Origin: Paenibacillaceae bacterium
Lineage (GTDB): Bacteria > Bacillota > Bacilli > Paenibacillales > NBRC-103111
Direction of reading: 5' to 3'
Assembly (NCBI GenBank): GCA_029256185.1
Contig: JAQSYI010000035.1
Span: 41,901-105,900 of the forward strand
DNA: 64,000 bases
Shown: piece after piece, positions 43,646 to 51,734 of the stretch
Layout of the letters: every line of letters begins with the position of its first letter
Position numbering within the stretch: position 1 is the stretch's first letter
The notes under the pieces: generated by a model
Told to the model about the DNA's origin: nothing
Databases searched by the model: none
The model's input: the letters and a program-made list of their open reading frames with translations, nothing else
Translations under genes and position numbers: made by a program

Positions 43646-45925
43646 TTATTCCCGGCTTTCCTTGCGGAACTGCCCCGGCGGAATGCCGATGGCCTTCTTG
43701 AAGGTGCGCGAGAAGTTCTGCGCGCTGCTGTAAAGCAGCCGGGAAGCAATCTCCTCAATCCCGGTGTCAGTGTCCTTCAGCAATTGCTGGGCCTTATTCA
43801 TGCGGCTCGTCAAAAGAAGGTCGGCGAAGGTTGTATCATGAACTTCCTTGAGCGCCTGCTTGCCGATGGAAACCGGCAGATTCATCGCCTTGCAGCATGA
43901 TTCGAGCCGAATTTCCTCCTCGTTGTGTTCCTCCAAGTACCCGCTTATTTGTGCAGCCACTTTATTCATGTAAGATAGATGGACTTGACTTACCCTGTCA
44001 ATCAATACATCGATGGTCTCCCGCCTAATCCAATCCATCCACTCCTCCAATGTTGACAGCTTGAGCAATTCGCTCAGGAGCGGCTCGTTCTGCGGCTGGT
44101 TCAACTGCTCTCCTGTGCCGCGGAAGACAGAGAAAACCAATTCGGCAAGCTGCCCCTGCAGCCGTTGTGCATTGAGGCTTTTGATATTCTGCAGCGAAGT
44201 CAGCTTCCCGACATAAGCGTAGCCCAATTCCCGATTGCGTGAGCGAATGGCGAACAGAAGGTCGTTATGAAGCTCCTTCATAAAAACGGCGGTATCTCCA
44301 ATATCGGAGGCCTCCCCCAGCTCCTCCATCGAGATCACCCGGTTGGCACCGGCCAGCAGCTTATGCTTTAACGCCTCCTCGGCCTCCTGTGCCGCCAAAT
44401 TCAGATACGCCAAATCCTCGCGGATACGACCGGTGCCAATGGATACCGTGTAGGGAAAATAATCGTGGACGAACGTTCGGATCATATTGGCGGCTTGCCA
44501 CAGCGCATCCTTCGCCTCGCGGACAGAACAGGTCTCGAATGTCAAAACCCCGATAAACCGCCCGGCACCCACAGCACTGACCGCACCTATGCCCGTCCCC
44601 TCCATGACCTCGAGGATGACGCGTGACAATCCGTATTGAAAGTAGTACATGTCTACTTCGGAATACAGCTCAGACATGCTTCTGTATTGATCGATTTCCA
44701 CGCAGAGGCAGCCATAAGGCCCCCGATCGAGCGGCAGTTGATATTTGTGCAGCTTATCTAATTCTTCGGCGGTGCGGACGCCTTTCTCGAGAACCTTGCG
44801 GACGAACGCTTCGCGGATATCCGGGATCAGCTCCTTTACCTGCTCTTGCAGCTCATCGCGCGTTTCCTTCATGTCTTTCACCTTGAGAAAAATTTGTTTG
44901 AACTCATCGCTTGGGGCCATAGTCGTGCCGGTGTTGGCCGAGGCACTCGTCCCCTTCGGTTCGTGTTTCCGCATCTGCCCGTGACCCTGTTCGTTCAGTG
45001 CCGACACAATATCGTTCCAGCCCCGCCACAAGCGGTTGGCAGAAAGGACGGCAGCCACGGCGCCAACGATTAATAGCAGGAGCGCAAACAGAAAAATACC
45101 GTTGCGCAACTGGCCGATTTTGTGGAACAGGAGGTCATTTGCGATGGCGAAGCCGTAGGTCCAGTCCGAAGTGGACGAAGCGAGCTGCGACGTAAAGTAG
45201 CCTTCAGGCGCGGCCGCTTTCGGATCAGCAATACCAGGCACAATTTTTGTACCCAGCTCCCCATCGGACAGTGTTCCCCGGTTTTGCAGCAGCCGCTTAT
45301 GCTCGTCAAGAATAAAGTAGTTGCCCTTGCCCTTGCCGGCCTGTCCCAGAATATCGTCGAAGAACCGCTGGTTGATATGAAAGATGATGTAAAAGGAGTG
45401 GGTGCTGCTGAACACCGGCAGCTTGCGGATAAGCACGGCGGTGGGCGCCGATTTTACTGTTACCGTTAAAAAGGCGAAGTCTTTGCCCAATGGGTCAAAG
45501 GTTTGCATAGCAAGGCTGTAATCGTCCTGGAAATCTGTTACAGGCTGGTTGGTGGAAAGGAGCTTGCCGGTTGCCGTCCGGTAGAGGACAATGTTATCCA
45601 CGTAATCGAGTGAGGTTTGTATGCGCAGCATGGTGTCCCGGAGTGTAATGAAATCGAATTGGTCTTCTTCCTTATATGGAGAACTCAAGGTTCCGAAGGT
45701 TGGCAGCTTCTCGAACTGAAGGATGGACTGGTGCATCTGGCGGAAGTAGCTTTCGATCCGGTCTTTGGTGCGTAGAAGCGAAACCTGGTAAGCGTTCTGC
45801 ACCTCTTGCCGGATGGCGTTTCTGGCGAGGAGGTAGACGGTCGAACCCATGGCCAGAATGCAGAGAGAGACGATGAGCAGAAGAAGGATCAATGTTTGCA
45901 CTTTCTTACTTACGTGAAGTACCAA
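43646..45925 (-). CDS. Membrane-sensor AraC-family regulator of the pectin locus
   Basis: A 759-residue regulator: membrane segment about 9-29, an extracytoplasmic Cache-like sensor domain to about 285, a second membrane segment about 286-303, a cytoplasmic linker, a GGDEF-like relic or YesN-type middle part (PYGCLCVEIDQYRSMSELYS) and an AraC double helix-turn-helix at about 665-759 (IEEIASRLLYSSAQNFSRTF, then GIPPGQFR). Start TTG with AAAGGGAG. Proteins of this build sense extracellular oligosaccharides and activate nearby ABC and hydrolase genes. Its place upstream of the rhamnogalacturonan genes, on the same strand, supports that. Confidence 0.88.
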   Translation of the reverse strand: MVLHVSKKVQTLILLLLIVSLCILAMGSTVYLLARNAIRQEVQNAYQVSLLRTKDRIESYFRQMHQSILQFEKLPTFGTLSSPYKEEDQFDFITLRDTMLRIQTSLDYVDNIVLYRTATGKLLSTNQPVTDFQDDYSLAMQTFDPLGKDFAFLTVTVKSAPTAVLIRKLPVFSSTHSFYIIFHINQRFFDDILGQAGKGKGNYFILDEHKRLLQNRGTLSDGELGTKIVPGIADPKAAAPEGYFTSQLASSTSDWTYGFAIANDLLFHKIGQLRNGIFLFALLLLIVGAVAAVLSANRLWRGWNDIVSALNEQGHGQMRKHEPKGTSASANTGTTMAPSDEFKQIFLKVKDMKETRDELQEQVKELIPDIREAFVRKVLEKGVRTAEELDKLHKYQLPLDRGPYGCLCVEIDQYRSMSELYSEVDMYYFQYGLSRVILEVMEGTGIGAVSAVGAGRFIGVLTFETCSVREAKDALWQAANMIRTFVHDYFPYTVSIGTGRIREDLAYLNLAAQEAEEALKHKLLAGANRVISMEELGEASDIGDTAVFMKELHNDLLFAIRSRNRELGYAYVGKLTSLQNIKSLNAQRLQGQLAELVFSVFRGTGEQLNQPQNEPLLSELLKLSTLEEWMDWIRRETIDVLIDRVSQVHLSYMNKVAAQISGYLEEHNEEEIRLESCCKAMNLPVSIGKQALKEVHDTTFADLLLTSRMNKAQQLLKDTDTGIEEIASRLLYSSAQNFSRTFKKAIGIPPGQFRKESRE

Positions 45926-46105
45926 TCGGACTCTCCCTTTCTGTTGATGCTGGTTACCTGGTGCAAAGGATTTCCCTCCAGTTCTTGCGATAGCGTTTTC
46001 ATAATAACATAGATAGTATGCTTAAGCAACTGCCCCAATCCATTGTTCAGCGATGCTGCATACTGTTTTTTGGAGAGAAACAGCTATATATTCGGCGAAA
46101 ATAAG

Positions 46106-46303
46106 TTAGAATTGCAAACAAAGGCGTTCTACGGTAGCCGATGGGGTTTCGTTAATATGGCGAATGAAACCTTGAACTTCTTCGATTATATTCCGATTTG
46201 GACTGTATGGTGGAAGATACATGAAGGTTAAGGTCTTTTTGTGCTTCTCGAGAAAAGGCTGAATGAGCTCAGCGCGATGAATCTTCGCGTTACGGTGGCT
46301 CAT
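46106..46303 (-). pseudogene. IS630-like transposase remnant
   Basis: A 65-codon frame reading MSHRNAKIHRAELIQPFLEK and LPPYSPNRNIIEE, the DDE end of IS630-family transposases (LPPYSPxLNxIE). It then jumps to VQGFIRHINETPSATVERLC, the extreme C-terminus of the same family, so about 25-30 internal codons (with the GLWGWLK part) are missing in frame. All earlier parts of the transposase are absent. Confidence 0.75.
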
Positions 46304-46378
46304 TGTGGTTCCTTCTTCAATTGGTTATGTTTGGAACCTATTATACCTTCTAATCACCATTTTTCCTAGAATGCATTT

Positions 46379-46609
46379 CTAGCTCTTTAGTGCCGAATAT
46401 ATATTCACGAAATCACCAATAAGCAGATTATAGTCATCCTCACTATCTGCTTTATCAGGCGGATTATTATCGTTGCTGAGGATCTGCGTCTGTTGTAATT
46501 CGGGCTCTGGTGGCGGAATAATGCTTGATGTACTATCATTAGGACTATTCTTGCAAGCTGATATCAATCCCAAGAGTAAAAGCAGGAAGCAACCCAGTAT
46601 CTTTTTCAT
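46379..46609 (-). pseudogene. Shrunken lipoprotein gene, relative of 30384-31175
   Basis: A 76-residue frame with an intact lipoprotein signal (MKKILGCFLLLLLGLISACK) and ribosome binding site GAGGGG, followed by a Pro/Glu-rich spacer and SEDDYNLLIGDF. The latter matches SEDDYNLLTGDF near the C-terminus of the 263-residue lipoprotein at 30384. The calcium-loop domain between them is missing, so this looks like an in-frame internal deletion. Confidence 0.65.
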
Positions 46610-46739
46610 CGTCTGATTCCCCTCAGTGTATGCACTTCTTAAATGCTTCGGGATTTACCTGTATCTATAAATCTTCAAGTGCACAAGACCCAGCAGCAAA
46701 ACAGCAGCAACATAAACTGGTTAATACCTCAACACGAGT

Positions 46740-47603
46740 TTACAGCAACTCCCGCTTGAATACGTTAAGGATCTTCTGCCCCTCTGACTTATCCAATACG
46801 GCAAAGACAATCCGGTCAAACAGTCTCCCGTAATGCTCATTAACCAGTACTTGCCTAAACATTGCGGCAACATCTCCAGGATTATTTCTAAAAACACCGC
46901 AACCGTAAGCTCCGAGAACAAGGGCTCTCTCTCCATGATGGGCTGCCACTGAAAGAATATTGCGGATTCTCTCCAGCATGACGGGTTTGATCCTCTCCAC
47001 ATGCTCCAGCTCCCGCTCCAGAACAATCCCTGCATTAACGGCCGGTGCTGTAATCATGGAAACCAGATAGGGGCGTTCCAGAAGTTCTCCACTGTCATGC
47101 CGGAACACGGGAACCTGAGGGGAATAAATCATATAATCGGAGTAGAGACATGTTTTCAGGCTCCGGTTATGGCTGTACATCTCTTCCATTTGGGAAATGC
47201 ACGGATATAGCGCGGAGGACCGGGCCAAGCTTTCTTCCTGGGCCTGGCTGCCTCCAAGGAATCCTCCGCCAGGATTTTTCGCCGAAGCAAAATTAAGACA
47301 TACGGTGTTCTCCACCCCTTGGATCTGCACCAGTCTTTTCGCGGCAGCCAATGTGGATTCATCTGTTACTTCGATCGTTGGAACTGCTCTCCGGGTAAGC
47401 GCTAATCCGGCCGCGGCCTCTTGCTTTACCCCGGGCAAGCTGTCAGGTGAATACAGCTTTGAGCCTCGAATGGCCGACTCCACCGGCGCCTGGATTACGA
47501 TCTTGTCTCCCGCTGCATTCGTATAGAAGCCTTGTTCCAGGATGTTCAACGTTACTTTAGCGATCTGGGTCCGAATATCTCTATTGTTATTTAATGTGTT
47601 CAT
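46740..47603 (-). CDS. PARG-family (TIGR02452) ADP-ribose glycohydrolase
   Basis: A 287-residue cytoplasmic protein of the bacterial poly(ADP-ribose) glycohydrolase family. The family signature is intact: NFASAKNPGGGFLGGSQAQE followed by ESLARSSALYPC, that is a Gly-rich loop and the catalytic QEE acid pair. The macrodomain-like end is ALVLGAYGCGVFRNNPGDVA. It releases ADP-ribose from modified proteins or related conjugates. ATG at 47603 with GGAG eight bases before is preferred to the GTG three codons upstream. It follows a truncated NADAR gene and an NrtR-like gene on the same strand. Confidence 0.88.
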   Translation of the reverse strand: MNTLNNNRDIRTQIAKVTLNILEQGFYTNAAGDKIVIQAPVESAIRGSKLYSPDSLPGVKQEAAAGLALTRRAVPTIEVTDESTLAAAKRLVQIQGVENTVCLNFASAKNPGGGFLGGSQAQEESLARSSALYPCISQMEEMYSHNRSLKTCLYSDYMIYSPQVPVFRHDSGELLERPYLVSMITAPAVNAGIVLERELEHVERIKPVMLERIRNILSVAAHHGERALVLGAYGCGVFRNNPGDVAAMFRQVLVNEHYGRLFDRIVFAVLDKSEGQKILNVFKRELL

Positions 47604-47616
47604 TTCACTCACTCCA

Positions 47617-47736
47617 TTACACCATCATATATTGTTCAGCGCAATTAAAGCGGATTCCACCAATCTCAAAAAAAGCGGGATGCCATTGTGAAAATGGTGA
47701 ATCTGTCTGGTAGAAAAACGTGAATTTTTCCATCAT
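47617..47736 (-). pseudogene. Truncated NADAR (DUF1768) gene
   Basis: A 39-codon frame beginning with AAGGAGG and a double ATG. It reads EKFTFFYQTDSPFSQWHPAF and FEIGGIRFNCAEQYMM, the N-terminal signature of NADAR/YbiA-like proteins (F..FSQW.PA.F...G..FNCAEQYMM), then stops at a TAA. NADAR proteins are about 150-180 residues, so the last three quarters are deleted. NADAR domains hydrolyse N-glycosidic bonds of ADP-ribose-type compounds, including ADP-ribosylated DNA bases. Confidence 0.8.
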
Positions 47737-47753
47737 GAATCAAACCTCCTTGG

Positions 47754-48659
47754 TCAGTGGTTCTCCCAATTGGGGTTAAACCGGTAAAGCTTCGAGGGGC
47801 GGTGTCCGGCATCCCTCGTAAACTCATTAGTCTCCGTAACCATAGGTGCAAGCTTCCTCCGGAATGCCGCAGCCAGCAATTCTTTCCCGAGAATGACCTC
47901 ATATACCTGTTGCAGCTCCGACAAGGTGAATAATGGCGGCATCAGGTGGAAAGCGATGTCGGTGTACTCGATCTTATTGCGCAGCCTCCCGATTGCATAC
48001 TCGATGATCTTGGCATGATCAAAGGCCAGTCCGTGGGAATCTACGATGTCTCGTCTGACCTGCTTTATTCTGCCGCAAAAAGTGGTTGTGACCTTCACTG
48101 TGGCAGTCAACCGTTCCTCTTCGTGACTCAGCGTAATCTGAATAAGCCGCTCCAATTCATAGCCGTCCTGCAGCATCGTCCTTTTCTCCTGAAGCATTTG
48201 GCAGCCGGCTTCAAACCAGCGTGCATCCTCTGCATCATCACCCGCCTTAACATCAAGGGCAGTCCGGTCAACAAGGGCCATATAGGAGGAGCTAATGACC
48301 CGGGTTCTGGGATCACGTCCTACATCACCCCAAGTAAACAGCTGTTCCATGTACAGGTTATCGATATTGGCTTCGCTCTTCAGTTCCCTCTGGGCTGCTT
48401 CTTCGATGCTTTCTCGTACCGATACGAATCCTCCCGGCAGCGCCCATTGGCCCAGGCAAGGATGCTCGCCCCGCTTAATAAGAAGCAGCTGCAGCGCTTT
48501 CTCCGGCAGCTTCCTGTAATTCGCTTGCTGCTTATCACACACGGTAAAGATGAGCATATCTACAGTAACCGAAGGACGCTCATAGATCCCGGCATCATAG
48601 CTTTGCAGAAATTCCTCTTCGGTTAGTCCATTATGGTCACGAATGATGGGCTCAGTCAT
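47754..48659 (-). CDS. NrtR-like NUDIX/winged-helix regulator
   Basis: A 301-residue protein with an N-terminal NUDIX domain (about 30-170) and a C-terminal winged helix (about 220-290; FTLSELQQVYEVILGKELLA, then RPSKLYRFNP). The NUDIX box is GGFVSVRESIEEAAQRELKS with the catalytic EE changed to SE, a loss typical of NrtR-type regulators that bind ADP-ribose without cleaving it. They control NAD biosynthesis or ADP-ribose genes. It heads a unit with a NADAR remnant and PARG, behind a strong promoter with a tandem 13-base repeat, likely its operator. Confidence 0.88.
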   Translation of the reverse strand: MTEPIIRDHNGLTEEEFLQSYDAGIYERPSVTVDMLIFTVCDKQQANYRKLPEKALQLLLIKRGEHPCLGQWALPGGFVSVRESIEEAAQRELKSEANIDNLYMEQLFTWGDVGRDPRTRVISSSYMALVDRTALDVKAGDDAEDARWFEAGCQMLQEKRTMLQDGYELERLIQITLSHEEERLTATVKVTTTFCGRIKQVRRDIVDSHGLAFDHAKIIEYAIGRLRNKIEYTDIAFHLMPPLFTLSELQQVYEVILGKELLAAAFRRKLAPMVTETNEFTRDAGHRPSKLYRFNPNWENH

Positions 48660-48681
48660 TTAATCACCTGATAAGTTCATA

Positions 48682-48742
48682 TTGTTATTATCTATTTGTT
48701 AATATCTAATGATTATTATATACCCCAATAACCATTTGTCAA
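48682..48742 (-). promoter_or_regulatory. Promoter and tandem operator of the NrtR-PARG unit
   Basis: Near-consensus promoter: -35 TTGACA (48737-48742), 16-base spacer, -10 TATAAT (48715-48720). Just downstream are two direct repeats TAGATATTAACAA (48696-48708) and TAGATAATAACAA (48682-48694), 14 bases apart, a likely repressor site. Confidence 0.75.
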
Positions 48743-48755
48743 TCCGTGGAAAGCA

Positions 48756-48790
48756 AAAAGAGCATCAACCACCACCAGTTGTGCTCTTTT
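48756..48790 (-). terminator. Terminator after the SEC-C protein gene
   Basis: AAAAGAGCA (48756-48764) pairs with TGCTCTTTT (48782-48790), extended by AAC/GTT. T-runs lie on both sides. It is 120 bases past the stop; the space between holds nothing recognisable. Confidence 0.7.
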
Positions 48791-48911
48791 GTGCTTTATG
48801 GACGCGAACCGCGGCTCAGCAATTCACAATCCACCGCCGCGCGATGCTTTAGTACTGTATGGGGAGGCGGCTAGTCCCGCCACAATGCTCCCAACACTTT
48901 AGAAGGAAGTG

Positions 48912-50120
48912 CTACGCGCCGCAGCATTTTTTGTGCTTCTTCCCGCTGCCGCAAGGACAAGGATCGTTGCGTCCTACTTTTGTCGTTTTCGTATGCAGTT
49001 CGGAGCCGCTTTGGAAATTCCCCCCGGCAACAAAGCTTTTCAATTGCTTCTCGCGTTTGGCAATCCGCGCCTCTTCCATCTCAAGCTCCTTCTTCCACTG
49101 CGACAGCAAGGGATGCGGCGTGTTCGAAATTACGCAGTAAGCATAGATTGACTCCGTTAGATTCATATATCGGCTGTCGAAGTTTCCTTCTTCCACCATC
49201 GCCTGAACTAACGGGAGGCCCTTGCTTGACCCCAGCTCGCAGAGACTGTTCGCCAGCTTAGTTGCGTAGGTAAGATGTTGCTCTTCCGGCAGCAGTGCAA
49301 GCAAGGCTTCCTCCGAGGCAGGGTGCTTAATATTGCCGAACACATCAGAGGCATACAGCCGGAAATATTCCGCTTCAGCAGAAAAATACTGGTCAGCCAG
49401 CGCCGTTACAACCGAGGCTGTCCCGATATGGACCAGCGCCTCTCCAGCCCTCTCTGGAAGCCAATCATCAACCGCCCCCAAAAAGCCGCACAGAGAAGGA
49501 ATCGCTGCGTCCAGCTTCATTGCACCTGCCAGTTGGGCGAAATAAGGGGTTTCATAGCTGAAATCGTCAGGATCATAAGCGTCCAGCTTCTGAAGCACAG
49601 CTTCGGGATCGATGCACCTTCGGCGAGCCAGTTCATTCACGATCTCGTTTCCATAAGTCGTGTCAAACTCATTCACATATTTGCCGGTGCTTTGCTCAAT
49701 AAACAATCGGAAGGCATCTATTAGCTCCCGGTCCTCCATATTCGCAAGCTCTCTCTTTTGCTGCACCCGTTTTTGCAAAAGCGGCTCCTGTGCAATGAAC
49801 TCCTCATAGGGAATCAACAGCCTGTGGTCGCAAGCACATAACATATTCAACAAGTGTATTTTCGTATTGGGATCCATGGAGGACGACTGAGACAAGGCCA
49901 GCACATCGCGGACCGTCTCTTCGGTTTGCGGGAACCGATATCCATGGTACAAGCCGACAGCTCCGGGATGAGTGGATTGCTTCAGTCTGTCCAACAGAAG
50001 CGGCATTAAGGTAGTGTCATTCTCATATAAGAAGCTGTCGGCAAAATACCGGAGGGCGGTATTGCATACAATGCGCTCCGGATGCAGGATAAAGCCTTTT
50101 ACTTGCTCAGAATTAAACAT
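48912..50120 (-). CDS. HEAT-like repeat protein with C-terminal SEC-C motif
   Basis: A 402-residue soluble protein. Residues about 10-330 are helical repeats of HEAT/armadillo character (SLCGFLGAVDDWLPERAGEA, then LVHIGTASVVTALAD). The end is the SEC-C zinc motif VGRNDPCPCGSGKKHKKCC, as found at the end of SecA and in many stand-alone proteins, which binds zinc and ribosomes or nucleic acid. Start ATG has GGGAG. It is 15 bases after the 152-residue gene and probably in one unit with it. Function unknown. Confidence 0.78.
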   Translation of the reverse strand: MFNSEQVKGFILHPERIVCNTALRYFADSFLYENDTTLMPLLLDRLKQSTHPGAVGLYHGYRFPQTEETVRDVLALSQSSSMDPNTKIHLLNMLCACDHRLLIPYEEFIAQEPLLQKRVQQKRELANMEDRELIDAFRLFIEQSTGKYVNEFDTTYGNEIVNELARRRCIDPEAVLQKLDAYDPDDFSYETPYFAQLAGAMKLDAAIPSLCGFLGAVDDWLPERAGEALVHIGTASVVTALADQYFSAEAEYFRLYASDVFGNIKHPASEEALLALLPEEQHLTYATKLANSLCELGSSKGLPLVQAMVEEGNFDSRYMNLTESIYAYCVISNTPHPLLSQWKKELEMEEARIAKREKQLKSFVAGGNFQSGSELHTKTTKVGRNDPCPCGSGKKHKKCCGA

Positions 50121-50135
50121 GATTATCTCCCTTTC

Positions 50136-50594
50136 CTATCCTGATTCGCCTTCCTGCCCATTTTGCTGCCTAATTTCGCGGGACAACGGCAACCGCGGCG
50201 GTGCTTTCGGTTTATCCGGTACAAAATGAGTAGCATAGTGTAATTCGATGTTCCGATCACCGGACTTCGAAAAGCGGAGCGGCTGCTTGGGGCCTTTGCC
50301 CCACCTCATATACGCAGTGTATGACGGCTTCCAACCAACCTCCCGCGCCTTCTCGCGAATAAGCGATATTATATAGCTAAATTGAGACAGATTACCGTGA
50401 AGCACCCGCTCCAAATAGGGCACTCTTCCAAAGCGCCATTCTTCCACCAGCTTAGGAGTAATTTTCCCAAGTCTCAAAAATACATCTAGCGGACTGACAA
50501 AACCCTTCTCCAAAACGAGGGCATCGACCACAAGGCGCACTTTGGTACGCAATTCCTGCCTATTGATGCTGACACCCCCCACCGTTGCTTCCAA
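50136..50594 (-). CDS. Conserved small protein of unknown function
   Basis: A 152-residue basic, soluble protein I do not recognise. The middle (KITPKLVEEWRFGRVPYLER, then VLHGNLSQFSYIISLI) is helical and the end is Pro/Arg/Gln-rich. The start is uncertain: the TTG at 50594 has AGGTGAG about 18 bases away, and no better start is seen. It is directly upstream of the HEAT/SEC-C gene. A 35-base stretch coding for RFGRVPYLERVL recurs at 53608-53642, with 4 differences that keep the reading RFVKVPYLERVL. Confidence 0.6.
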   Translation of the reverse strand: MEATVGGVSINRQELRTKVRLVVDALVLEKGFVSPLDVFLRLGKITPKLVEEWRFGRVPYLERVLHGNLSQFSYIISLIREKAREVGWKPSYTAYMRWGKGPKQPLRFSKSGDRNIELHYATHFVPDKPKAPPRLPLSREIRQQNGQEGESG

Positions 50595-50668
50595 TTGTCA
50601 TAATAATGATAATCTCACCTTGCTCAAGTCTGTTCGCCGCCCGTTTAATCATCATCATCGGTGTTCCC

Positions 50669-51628
50669 TTAAATCACCTGCGGAACCATATCGCCTGCAA
50701 GCTCCTGTTCTCTGAATAAGCTGGAAACCGCTTCATCGTAATCGTACAGCCGTTCCGATTTCCTGATTTTTTTAGCATATTTGGCATGATCAGAGAAAAT
50801 TTGAATCATATAAAACCACAGCTCTTTCATTTTGTACAATACATTCTTATCCCCAGAGAGAACTGCTTTATAATCCTCATAGACTTTATCATGAAACTCT
50901 TTTAGCAATCTTTTTTCGATTTTAATATGATTGGTAATATCGCCGATCAGTCCGGGATTGGCCAATAACCCCCTGCCCAGCATGAAGGTATCTACGGAAG
51001 GGAAATCAGCCGAAAACTCCTTATACTCTTTGATTGTAAAAAGATCGCCATTATAGCAAACAGGATTCTTGCTTACATTCAAGGCATCACCGAAAACTGT
51101 AAGATTAGGGGTATTTTTATAAAAATCTTTTTGAATCCTGGGATGAATGATAAGCTCTTCCATGGGATATTTGTTGAATATGTTCATTAATTCATAGAAC
51201 TCCTCCGGCTGGTCTTTTCCTATTCTGGTTTTCACGGAGATCTTCGTTTCCGATTGAGCAAAAATTTCCTCCAAAAACAGATCAAGCTCTTCTCTTTTTG
51301 CAAGAAACCCGGACCCTTTATTTTTGGAAACGACTGTTCCGGAAGGACACCCCAGATTTAAATTAATTTCATTATAACCCAGCAGCTTTAACTTTTTGGA
51401 GGTTTGAATAAAATCCTTTGCGTTATTCGTTAGCAATTGGGGAATCAAGACCAGCCCTTGGTTGTGTTCAGGCAGAATATCATTCAAGTCCCGGGTTTTG
51501 AAGCTTTCGTTTTGTTGCGGAACAATAAAGGGTGAAAAGTATTTATCTACATGATTGAAAAAGGCATGATGGGCATTCCTATAAATGTACCCCGTCAGCC
51601 CCTCCATAGGTGCGTAATAAAATTTCAT
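50669..51628 (-). CDS. tRNA-dihydrouridine synthase
   Basis: A 319-residue FMN enzyme of the Dus family that reduces uridine in the tRNA D-loop. Motifs are YYAPMEGLTG at the start, LNLGCPSGTVVSKNKGSGF with catalytic Cys94, ISVKTRIG, LIIHPRIQKDFYKN and the FMN-binding MLGRGLLANPGL. ATG at 51628 (AAGGAG 11 bases upstream) gives the standard start; the frame to 51715 adds a segment with no family match. Monocistronic by spacing (over 100 bases from the next gene). Confidence 0.92.
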   Translation of the reverse strand: MKFYYAPMEGLTGYIYRNAHHAFFNHVDKYFSPFIVPQQNESFKTRDLNDILPEHNQGLVLIPQLLTNNAKDFIQTSKKLKLLGYNEINLNLGCPSGTVVSKNKGSGFLAKREELDLFLEEIFAQSETKISVKTRIGKDQPEEFYELMNIFNKYPMEELIIHPRIQKDFYKNTPNLTVFGDALNVSKNPVCYNGDLFTIKEYKEFSADFPSVDTFMLGRGLLANPGLIGDITNHIKIEKRLLKEFHDKVYEDYKAVLSGDKNVLYKMKELWFYMIQIFSDHAKYAKKIRKSERLYDYDEAVSSLFREQELAGDMVPQVI

Positions 51629-51734
51629 AGATCCAATAGCTCCTTCGCTTACTCGTCCCGCTGTCTCAGGCATCTTTATTATAGGCAGCATAGGCCTTTT
51701 TAACAAGACTACCAAGGTCCTCTATACTCAGGTT

